From contig CAYSXI010000038.1 in the NCBI GenBank assembly GCA_964434955.1, positions 1 to 34,548 on the forward strand: DNA of 34,548 nt. The letters are read 5' to 3'. Shown here piece after piece: positions 10,401 to 16,443 of the stretch; the first letter of the stretch is position 1; each line of letters begins with the position of its first letter. The position numbers were made by a program, and so were the translations under genes. The notes under the pieces are model-generated. The model did not search any database. It worked only from the letters and a program-made list of their open reading frames with translations, and was not told where the DNA came from. The stretch is from JANQLU01 sp964434955 (lineage in GTDB: Bacteria > Planctomycetota > Planctomycetia > Pirellulales > Pirellulaceae).

Positions 10401-10846
10401 TTCAAATGACCTTTCTGCTCTTCGCCACCCTTGCTCGACTGCCCCAGCGAATATTGGCTGTAACCCTTGTAAAGATAGGTGGCTTCCAATTGCGGAAACG
10501 CTTTTGCGTCAGCGCCGGTATCGATGGCTTCATCGAAAAGTTGAATTGCGCGTTTGTAATTCTTCAGCGCGTTGTAAGCGACTCCACAACGATAGCGAGC
10601 GCCATTGATGTCCGAATACTTGGGATATTGCTTGAAAAGTTGTTCCCAAGTCTCGCAAGCAAATTTATTGTCGCTCGCGCCAGAGGCCGTGGTCGCCTGG
10701 TTGTCGAGAGACTGTGCTTCCTTCTCGTCCTGCTCATTGGATTGAGCGTTTAACGAAGCTGCGGATCCCAAGCTGATGGCAAGAACCGACAATCCGATCC
10801 AAGCAAACTTCCAAAATGAATATCGACACCGGTAAACAGACGACAT
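7496..10846 (-). CDS. Secreted TPR-repeat protein, about 1116 aa
   Basis: The start at 10846 (MSSVYRCRYSF) is chosen because AGAAGGGAAG lies just upstream. The frame is open 33 bases further up but without a site. A signal peptide (WIGLSVLAISLGSAASLNAQ) indicates export. The rest is a solenoid of at least a dozen tetratricopeptide repeats, visible as recurring pairs such as FNLNQHAKAAESYQQVVDNYPKS, YQQLGQFDKAATAFETLANQFPDS and AYRDNKNAEKSIDQFDKLATSFPNS, running nearly to the C-terminus. The repeats resemble the BamD/YbgF/CpoB type of periplasmic scaffold. It heads the operon with exbB, exbD and the TonB-like gene, so it is probably the periplasmic adaptor of that machine. The exact partner is unknown. 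Confidence 0.88.
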   Translation of the reverse strand: MSSVYRCRYSFWKFAWIGLSVLAISLGSAASLNAQSNEQDEKEAQSLDNQATTASGASDNKFACETWEQLFKQYPKYSDINGARYRCGVAYNALKNYKRAIQLFDEAIDTGADAKAFPQLEATYLYKGYSQYSLGQSSKGGEEQKGHLKDSIATFNAMLEKFKTGKYADQALMFLGDSHFNLNQHAKAAESYQQVVDNYPKSSFFLNAHSALGSALSRMQKNAEAEKFYAKFVELAKANNAKAETDSSVAKVERSRILTAEMNVADAQLGQAMFAMEKKDNETAKTLLSKTLKSYEALAEADGFVDRDRCMYQLGYCYQQLGQFDKAATAFETLANQFPDSSLNNKSTMEAGRASYFARKFDTAFDWFSKLKSERRFAGEATHFMMLIHFQKKQHKEAAELAQSVLAEINENDPFLVQLKMDYADSLYHQPKSKKISVKEYLKIAESHAKHALAPQALYYAAFASYESGQPKQAIGLCNQFEEQFAENSFAADVQQVKADSLIQTEDYSLSEKVFDGIINDNPDHVNVGMWLVRRAVSQYFQRKYNDAISDLNENLDKLKTKRDIALANYWLAASYFDTKKWEEAQTAAKKSIDTEANNPRAGEAALLIARSRFQLDDAEGAIKTASAALEMTDDPGIAERLHFRLGEFYESLNQFDKAATEFAAVIKSGRNKNLLPNSFYSLAWAQLKQKNYDDAIESFTEVIDQFSDNPLKDDAVLGRGMAYRQKGSHAKAIKDLKIYVSGNGSASDKTNARFEIGLSQVASKEWSDAITTFNELLDADPKSKIADRVRYELAWAYRDNKNAEKSIDQFDKLATSFPNSPFAAEAYFHVAQAEYDGKNYDDAIDNYKNCIDKTKNDSHAEKAHYKLAWCHFQKRDYTKAEQGFRAQTNKFPKGVLNADGLFMVSECLFRQKKYKDAVSAYKVAAPEVAKADVDANVKLRTLLHGAQSANKAALYDDALQFAKQIIRRNEEDAYTTGAWLEVGLAHKGKKEFDEAIDAFTKSSKPVNETGAQSYCMLGEVYFEQKKFDKAISEFKKVIYGYGGTRSADNIKPWQSMAAYEAARCNQVQIQATSDDAKRKEFIEEAKKMYKYVVDNHAKDRLAPEARKQLQRLSRM

Positions 10847-11503
10847 GACTTCCCTTCTTTTCGCACGAATTCCAGGCAACGAAGTTGCGTAAGGTTTGGC
10901 AACGGAGTTGCTGTACGATGCAAACCTGAAAACGGTTTTCAGTTCATGAACTGAAAACGACCCATGATTATAAAACAGTCAATTGATAGAAGTGGTTTCC
11001 GCGAGACTCGAAAACCCGGCGCAAGTTTTTGAGAGGCGATACGCGCGACGGTTCATAGGCCAACCTCAGTAGAGCGAGATCGAAAGCGCGAGTAAACCAT
11101 TGCAGGCCGAATTTTTGCGAAACTTCAAACCCAAAACAGCACCTTCGAGGGGGTTGCTCATGGGCGTCCGGCTGCGGCATTTGATGGGTGTTTGCTGCCG
11201 GACACCTGCGAAAATCGAGCCGATCGAAATCAGATTTGTGGGGGTTTGCGCATGAGGCGGAACGGGAATTCGAGCAAATGACCGCTTTTTCGGGGATGTT
11301 TTGCGGATAGCGGGTGAAAACTTGAAATCTCCCGGCTTTTTCTGCGTGTACAATAGAAGTCATCTCGATAAAATACTGTGACTTCTCCTTAATACTCCCA
11401 CCTATTATTCTTTTCTTTTCCAGCCTCAGAGATTTGAATGGTGTATGGCCGCCGGCCACCCATTTTTGGCTTGGGAAAGCCATTTCAGACAGGAGCCCTC
11501 TTC
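10847..11503. other. 657-bp divergent intergenic region
   Basis: It separates the TPR operon (-) from the pseudopilin gene (+) and must hold both promoters. The only clear structure is the iterated octamer palindrome at 10926-10958. A minus-strand frame stays open from 11483 to 10968 but has no good start, no recognisable motif and an unlikely composition (many Cys, His and Pro); I do not call it. A TACAAT resembling a -10 box lies near 11349-11354, without a well-spaced -35. Confidence 0.6.
10926..10958. promoter_or_regulatory. Iterated inverted octamer with a 24-bp perfect palindrome
   Basis: CTGAAAAC occurs at 10926-10933, inverted (GTTTTCAG) at 10935-10942, and again direct at 10951-10958. 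The last two form the arms of a perfect 24-bp palindrome, 10935-10958, centred on TTCATGAA. Either pair can make a hairpin, so the two are mutually exclusive. It lies about 80-110 bp upstream of the TPR operon start, which suits an operator for a dimeric regulator or a 5' leader switch. No T-run follows, which speaks against a simple terminator. Confidence 0.5.
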
Positions 11504-12889
11504 ATGCGACTTGACTGGTATCAAGCCCTACCGAAATCGCGCCGTCGAAAAGGTATTTCGCTGATCGAAGTCATGATTGGTATCGCGATTACTTCCGCGG
11601 TTCTGCTGATCATGATTCAGTTTTTCAATCAAATGAGCAAAGAGATCGCCAAAGGGCGAGCCATCATCGAAATGGCCAGCCAGGGTCGATCCATCGGTGA
11701 ACTGTTGCGAAGTGATTTGGCTGCGGCAACCGTGAAGCCCAGTGTCTGGACCGAGCACGCCACTCCCAACGGCTACTTTGAAATCATCGAAGGCGCCCGA
11801 AACGATTCGACTTCGTTGCTAACTGCTTCCACCGACGACGACTACATCGGCGACATGGATGACGTCGCAGCTTTCACTGCACGAAGCACCAGTCGCCAGT
11901 ATCGCGGTCGATTTCGTGGATTTAACGCCGGTCGTTTTTCCAACACCAGTTCGGTCATCGAATCCGAATTGGCTGAGATCGTTTGGTTTTCGGGCTTCCG
12001 CGACCTCGACGTCGACGGCATTCCTGAACATGACGACCAAGTCAACGTCTATCGCCGTGCATTGGTGATCCGACCTGACTTGAATAGCAACGCCGCGTTC
12101 CAGGCGATTCGTTTAGACTTCGATCCCGGAGCTGGAATTGACGAGATTTCAATCTTCTATGAGTACAACGATATCTCGGTTCGTTGGGAGTTGGTCGCAG
12201 GTATAACTTTTCGACCCGTCGCAAATTCACTTGAGGATTTGGCGATCCGCGCGAATCGATTTGGCCGTTACGTCACAGCGTTTCCGAATGAATTGACGCT
12301 CATTCGACTCAATTCATTGATCATCCCGAACAACACGTCCGTTGCCGCTCCTCGCCCGGCGATTTTGGCAAATGGATTTGGAACCGATTTGGTTCTCGCC
12401 AACATTGGTGCCTTTGACATTCGTGTTTATTCTCCAAACGCTGTCGTTGGAACGGTTGGTAACGACCTGGTCCAACCGGGCGATCCAGGCTTTGGCGGAC
12501 TTGCCCTGACATCCGGCGAAGGCGCTTATGTCGATTTGGCTTACGCCTCAGCAGCGGCCGGATCGACAGCGATTTGGTTCAGCGAGGTTTCGGCCAGTCG
12601 TCCAGTCGGAAATGCTCCTTATGTTTGGAATCGAAACACCTGGTGTTCCTGGTCGCCCAGTTACGAAAAAGACGGGATCGATCAGGATGATGATGGAACG
12701 GTCATTGATGAGGCAACGGATCAGCTGGATTCGAATGCCAACGCAATCGTCGACGACTGGGCCGAGCGTGAGACCATTCCGCCTTATCCATACGCGATTC
12801 GCGGGATCCAATTCACCATCCGCTCCATTGAAAAGAACACGGGACAGCTTCGGCAATTCCAAGTCGAATCGAGCTTTGTGCCCGAGTAA
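11504..12889 (+). CDS. Pseudopilin-like protein with type IV prepilin leader (GspJ/PilW-like)
   Basis: The start at 11504 (MRLDWYQALP) is set by AGGAG eight bases upstream; the frame is open 66 bases further up. The N-terminus is a prepilin peptidase site, with basic RRRKG before the cut and ISLIEVMIGIAITSAVLLIM after it. It has the family Glu at +5 and the hydrophobic assembly helix. The remaining ~400 residues are a large beta-rich exported domain, with an Asp-rich stretch (about codons at 12670-12760: DGIDQDDDGTVIDE, DSNANAIVDD) that looks like a calcium-binding loop. The 461-aa length and the minor-pseudopilin look suggest a GspJ/PilW-type component. No other secretion genes are in view. 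Confidence 0.82.
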   Translation: MRLDWYQALPKSRRRKGISLIEVMIGIAITSAVLLIMIQFFNQMSKEIAKGRAIIEMASQGRSIGELLRSDLAAATVKPSVWTEHATPNGYFEIIEGARNDSTSLLTASTDDDYIGDMDDVAAFTARSTSRQYRGRFRGFNAGRFSNTSSVIESELAEIVWFSGFRDLDVDGIPEHDDQVNVYRRALVIRPDLNSNAAFQAIRLDFDPGAGIDEISIFYEYNDISVRWELVAGITFRPVANSLEDLAIRANRFGRYVTAFPNELTLIRLNSLIIPNNTSVAAPRPAILANGFGTDLVLANIGAFDIRVYSPNAVVGTVGNDLVQPGDPGFGGLALTSGEGAYVDLAYASAAAGSTAIWFSEVSASRPVGNAPYVWNRNTWCSWSPSYEKDGIDQDDDGTVIDEATDQLDSNANAIVDDWAERETIPPYPYAIRGIQFTIRSIEKNTGQLRQFQVESSFVPE

Positions 12890-12994
12890 GGGAATTTGAT
12901 TTCGAGCGAATTCACGACGAATTCCGGGATTGGATTTTTCCATCGCAGCTGATTTTGTCCGTGACTTCAATCGGTTTCGCACGGAAGCAAGACC

Positions 12995-13432
12995 TTGAGT
13001 GACAATTCGAAACACGCGATTCGACTTTCCCAGCAATGGCAAGTCGAATTTTTTTTGGATACCGAGCTGAAGTTTCGAGGCAAGACAAGTTTGCCCTTCG
13101 AGTCGAATCCATGGCTTGAGGAGCACGCAGTCGACGAAGCATTGTCCGCTGATTCGATCAACCGCATTCGATACTCTCGTGCTTTTTCGACCCCGACAGG
13201 GATCGATTCAAACAACCAGGTTTGTTTGCGATTCGAAGTTCTTGCCCCGAGTGTGGTCCGTCTTAACGCTCAAGAAATTTCCGTGGACGAGTCGGGGATC
13301 GCTGACGTCACGGATCTTTTGAAACCAGCATTGGACAAGAATCGCCTTGAGATCGTAATGGATTTGGAACCGGGTCAAATCGCTATGTCAAACGCCACTC
13401 TCATCGGCGAGATCTTTCTCGAGATCCATTAA
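12995..13432 (+). CDS. Small GH2-sugar-binding-like beta-sandwich protein, TTG start
   Basis: The frame opens with TTG preceded by GGAAG about seven bases away; no in-frame ATG lies upstream. The 145-aa protein reads like the N-terminal jelly-roll of glycoside hydrolase family 2. It has RYSRAFSTPTGIDSNNQVCL, then FEVLAPSVVRLNAQEI (the family's VxLNGxxL strand, here with Ala), then GIADVTDLLKPALDKNRLEI (DVTxLLxxxNxL). It has no catalytic domain and no signal peptide. It follows the pseudopilin gene by 105 bp on the same strand and may be cotranscribed. It could be a carbohydrate-binding or structural module; function is unknown. Confidence 0.6.
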   Translation: MSDNSKHAIRLSQQWQVEFFLDTELKFRGKTSLPFESNPWLEEHAVDEALSADSINRIRYSRAFSTPTGIDSNNQVCLRFEVLAPSVVRLNAQEISVDESGIADVTDLLKPALDKNRLEIVMDLEPGQIAMSNATLIGEIFLEIH

Positions 13433-13506
13433 GAACCACTCTCTTTCCATTTACAAACACCCGCTATCCATTCCTAAACACTCTCTTCGCTTTTCAAACC
13501 CCATCC

Positions 13507-13713
13507 CATACGAGCACGAAGCGCAAGCGAGTGGATCCAAACCCCATCCCATACAAGCACGAAGCGCCAGCGAGTGGTTCCAAACCCATCCCATACGAGC
13601 ACGAAGCGCAAGCGAGTGGTTCCATTCTCAGCCATTCCCGTTTAACGATTTCGCGCCATCAAACACGTTCCACCACTTTCTCATACGAGCACGAAGCGCG
13701 AGCGAGTGGTTCC
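13507..13713. repeat. Four copies of a dispersed 32-bp repeat
   Basis: Copies at 13507-13538, 13550-13581, 13592-13623 and 13682-13713 share CATACGAGCACGAAGCGC followed by AAGCGAGTGG(T/A)TCC, with one or two substitutions each. The first three are 10-11 bp apart with similar flanks (CCCATC), the fourth 58 bp on. A fifth copy in reverse orientation lies at 20084-20115. The spacing is too short and irregular for CRISPR and there are no cas genes. From memory, the peptide this sequence encodes in translation (YEHEA.ASGS or STKRKRVV) recurs in spurious planctomycete ORFs, which fits a genome-wide dispersed element. Confidence 0.75.
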
Positions 13714-13773
13714 ACACAAACAACCGGTCTTCATGCCCAAACCAACCTGCCCGCCGCGCACCCCTCCCCTCCC

Positions 13774-13826
13774 TCAAAAACAAAATCCCGACAGAAGAAT
13801 TCACTTGGAAAACTTCTGCCGGGATT
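13774..13826 (-). terminator. Intrinsic terminator of the small helical-protein gene
   Basis: Arms 13784-13797 and 13813-13826 pair over 14 bases with one mismatch (AATCCCGACAGAAG against CTTCTGCCGGGATT), around a 15-base loop. Read on the minus strand, the stem is followed by TTTTGTTTTTG. It lies 56 bases past the stop codon of the gene at 13882. Confidence 0.8.
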
Positions 13827-13881
13827 GTCGGCGAGGCGTGCCCGTGGTTTGCGTCTTTAAGAATCTTTTCGGAGCAAACGC

Positions 13882-14283
13882 CTAGGCACTTTGGAGATCC
13901 GCGGAAGTGGATTCCGTGGATTGTTTTGTGACTTCCTTGAACATCCCGGTCGGCGGTCCTGCAAGGACTTGTGATTCCGGTTGGAGCGATTCCATTTGGT
14001 CCAAAGCGGGACGCAACGAACCGACCAATAGTCGGAGTTCAAACTTGGCGGCACCGGGTTCATCGGATGCGACATAACGAACCGCGTTTTCCAGCCGTCT
14101 TTTGGCTAGGTCAAATTCGGCGGTTGCGAATGGCAGGCTCTCCAGGATGACATCCGCGGAAGCAATCGAAGCCGCAAATTCACGGGAGTTTTCCGTGTTT
14201 GCGATCAGATGCTGGACGGTTTCGTAAAGGTCGATGGTCGCCTGATCAACCTTGGCCCGGAGCAAAAAACGCTTGGCGATCAT
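13882..14283 (-). CDS. Small helical hypothetical protein, 133 aa
   Basis: The ATG at 14283 (MIAKRFLLRAKVDQ) is chosen because GGAGG sits eight bases upstream; the frame stays open 45 bases beyond. I recognise no family. The sequence is mostly amphipathic helix (DQATIDLYETVQHLIANTEN, DVILESLPFATAEFDLAKRR) with no signal peptide or membrane segment, and a polar Thr/Ser/Gln tail. It is a single-gene unit: its own terminator follows, and it diverges from the Cys-rich gene at 14446. The helical pattern suggests a four-helix-type cytoplasmic protein. Confidence 0.65.
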   Translation of the reverse strand: MIAKRFLLRAKVDQATIDLYETVQHLIANTENSREFAASIASADVILESLPFATAEFDLAKRRLENAVRYVASDEPGAAKFELRLLVGSLRPALDQMESLQPESQVLAGPPTGMFKEVTKQSTESTSADLQSA

Positions 14284-14445
14284 GTGAAATTCCTCCAATT
14301 TCGAGTGTGTATTCTCACGCAAGAACACGTCTGTCGGTCATTTGCCTGACGAACACTCGGAAACCGGCAAAACACCCCGCCAAAAATTGACTTTATTTTT
14401 TTTCCAACTACCGTCGAAGTGGTTACAAAATTCTGGAGAGAGATC

Positions 14446-14892
14446 ATGAATCGATTTTTGACGCTGGCGTTTACTACGCTGCTACTATCTTGTGTTCAAC
14501 TGTGTTTCCATTCGGAAGCAAATGCCCAACATGACCCCAAGCAGTGCTGCCGCGATTGTTGCGAGTGCAAATTCCCAATCAACCCTTGCGCTCCACGATT
14601 GGTGCAAGTCTATCAATCTCGTCGACAAGCAATTTGTCGTGGGAGGTGTATCAGCAGAAGGTTTGGCGTTTGTACTCGCCGTTGCTGGAATTGCCCAAAC
14701 ACCTGTTGCCAAAATACATGCCGTTGTGAAGACAGGAATGAGTGCTACAACTGTTGCGATTCTCGATTCCCGCCGGGATTGATGCCGGGCCTAAATGAAA
14801 TGTGTCGCTCCGATTGTGACGACCCAAATGTGCTAATCAAATGTGGGACCTTACTGCCGGGCGGACGAATGTTTTTTCGTCGGTGCCGATGA
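14446..14892 (+). CDS. Cys-rich secreted protein, 148 aa
   Basis: The start at 14446 (MNRFLTLAFTT) has GGAGAGAG directly upstream. A signal peptide runs to EANAQ (about residue 28). The mature ~120 residues contain 22 cysteines by my count, in pairs and CxxC/CxxxC spacings (QCCRDCCEC, CTRRCWNCPNTCCQNTCRC, ECYNCCD), with many Arg. This suggests either a disulfide-knotted exported protein or a metal-binding one. I recognise no family. Its last 42 bases overlap the 3' end of the convergent FGE-like gene ending at 14851. Confidence 0.65.
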   Translation: MNRFLTLAFTTLLLSCVQLCFHSEANAQHDPKQCCRDCCECKFPINPCAPRLVQVYQSRRQAICRGRCISRRFGVCTRRCWNCPNTCCQNTCRCEDRNECYNCCDSRFPPGLMPGLNEMCRSDCDDPNVLIKCGTLLPGGRMFFRRCR

Positions 14893-16323
14893 ATCGCGAG
14901 AGCCACTTCGCGCAACCCGAAAACCAGTTAATTTCAGGCGCACATAAGGGCTCCTAGCAAAGCTGATTCGATTGGCAATGGTGTTTGCGGAACTAATTAT
15001 TGCGCCACCTCTTGGTGGCGTCATATAGTTCGCTTCGTTCATCGTCCAAGTATGCTCTGCGACGTTTCCGAGCATATCGTGCAACCCCTGCTCATTCGGC
15101 ATCTTGGATTTTACAATTCTCGACGTATTCGTTGCGTTTGCTTCATCTAATTGGCCAAAGCACGCGAAGTCGGGAAGCGCACTTGCATCATTTCCGAAGA
15201 AAAACTTCGCTTTCGAATCTCCTAGCGCGGCATCCCATTCGTCGTTTGTCGGCAAGCGATAGCCATTCTTTTCCGCATCAAGCTCCCAAATCTCCAATCG
15301 ATTTTTTACAGCCCGATCCAAGTAAGCCTTTTCAAACCTCGTTCCCGCGATATCCTGTGGCAAAGGGTACTTCGAATCGGTTCGGATGTAACATGGATTT
15401 AGGCCATGCTTCGCTGATAGCCAATTGCAAAATAGAATTGCATCAATTTTCGAAACTCCTGCCACTGGCTGCAGAGGCAAGTCCGAGTTGCTTATGAAAA
15501 GATTCTTTAATGGTTTTTCGACTGCTGGGTCATTGTCGTTTAGGAATTCCCTAAACTCTTTGACTGTTATTTCACGATCCAAAATTTCGAATTGTCTTAT
15601 ACTCTGCTGACCAAACCATGCAGACTTTGGCTTGATCGTTACCATCCCCCAATCTAGAGATTCTGACAGTCTCGGATTTGTGAACTGTCTTCGGGCCCAA
15701 ATCGCGCTTGCCCTCAAGTAAGGGTGTTCGGAGTCAATTGCTAACTCGTCTGCCCAAACACTGCTCCCCTTACTCGACCTTTGATCACTTGCCCACGTTT
15801 TGCCCATCGCAAGACAGATCAAAGCCTTCGTTCTGGAATCACCCACGTTTCGAAACAAATTGTCGCCGCGTGCGCCTTCGTCGTGCCAACTCTGAAACGC
15901 CCGAATGAATTCAGTTTTCAAATCGGGATCTCCCATGAATATATTTGAATTCTCATCACAAAGGGAAACTGACTGCGGAGTTCTGATACCACTCAAAAAG
16001 TCGATTCCACTATTTTCGCCCAGTACAAGTAGGACAACCGCAAGTCTTGCAAGTGCCTGACGCGATTCAGATTCTGCCGTCAAACTTAAAAACCTGCGTT
16101 TGGCTTGCTCGATAGCCAGTTCTTTGTTTTCGCGAAGTGCCAAAACGATATTCGATCCTTCCGTGTCATTCGAATTCCCGACGGAATTAACAAGAGCTTG
16201 AAAATTGGTTTCGTCGTTTTCGCCAAGCAAAACCAATCCCATTCGTGCCCTAAGCAATTCAAATTCGTTTGCTCCAGACTCTGAATCCTGCTTGCTAAAT
16301 TGCTCGACCTGCTGCTTGAGCAA
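14851..16323 (-). CDS. SUMF1/FGE-like domain protein: C-terminal half of an amber-split kinase gene
   Basis: The first ~250 residues are helical repeat-like. From about residue 225 it has the formylglycine-generating-enzyme/sulfatase-modifying fold: FEILDREITVKEFREFLNDN, PVAGVSKIDAILFCNWLSAK, GYRLPTNDEWDAAL, NEQGLHDMLGNVAEHTW, and PPRGGA...LTGFRVAR. The active-site Cys pair of true FGE is absent (RGGAIISSANTIANR), as in most paralogues, so formylglycine formation is unlikely. The frame continues upstream without a stop for 40 codons (to 16443) and then meets the TAG that ends the kinase gene. Those 40 codons hold no ATG or GTG. The TTG at 16323 has no ribosome binding site. It is therefore most likely the tail of one ancestral kinase-STAND-TM-FGE protein. 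Confidence 0.8.
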   Translation of the reverse strand: MLKQQVEQFSKQDSESGANEFELLRARMGLVLLGENDETNFQALVNSVGNSNDTEGSNIVLALRENKELAIEQAKRRFLSLTAESESRQALARLAVVLLVLGENSGIDFLSGIRTPQSVSLCDENSNIFMGDPDLKTEFIRAFQSWHDEGARGDNLFRNVGDSRTKALICLAMGKTWASDQRSSKGSSVWADELAIDSEHPYLRASAIWARRQFTNPRLSESLDWGMVTIKPKSAWFGQQSIRQFEILDREITVKEFREFLNDNDPAVEKPLKNLFISNSDLPLQPVAGVSKIDAILFCNWLSAKHGLNPCYIRTDSKYPLPQDIAGTRFEKAYLDRAVKNRLEIWELDAEKNGYRLPTNDEWDAALGDSKAKFFFGNDASALPDFACFGQLDEANATNTSRIVKSKMPNEQGLHDMLGNVAEHTWTMNEANYMTPPRGGAIISSANTIANRISFARSPYVRLKLTGFRVARSGSRDSSAPTKKHSSARQ

Positions 16324-16443
16324 TTGAATCGCATAGAAACGTTCGTTTTGCAGGCGGCCAATGCGAATCGGGACGTTCTCTGCGGGACAGCTTACAAACT
16401 CTGCAACGTCATTCTTGGTATTTTGATAAACAAGCGATTCTGA

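Noticed and set aside
9494..10753. A 419-codon plus-strand frame
   Set aside because: It is antisense to the TPR gene and shows no domain, whereas the minus-strand repeats are clear.
10968..11483. A 171-codon minus-strand frame in the divergent spacer
   Set aside because: No good start site or recognisable motif, composition unlike neighbours, and a competing open frame in the same place.
13507..13713. Repeat cluster as a CRISPR array
   Set aside because: Gaps are 10, 11 and 58 bp, the flanks are themselves similar, and no cas genes are present. Another copy lies alone and inverted elsewhere.
13531..13860. A 109-codon plus-strand frame through the repeats (YEHEAxASGS peptides)
   Set aside because: It is only the translation of the 32-bp repeats and then of the terminator of the opposite-strand gene.
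14387..14429. TTGACT and TACAAA as a promoter for the Cys-rich gene
   Set aside because: The spacing is 31 bp, far from the usual 17.
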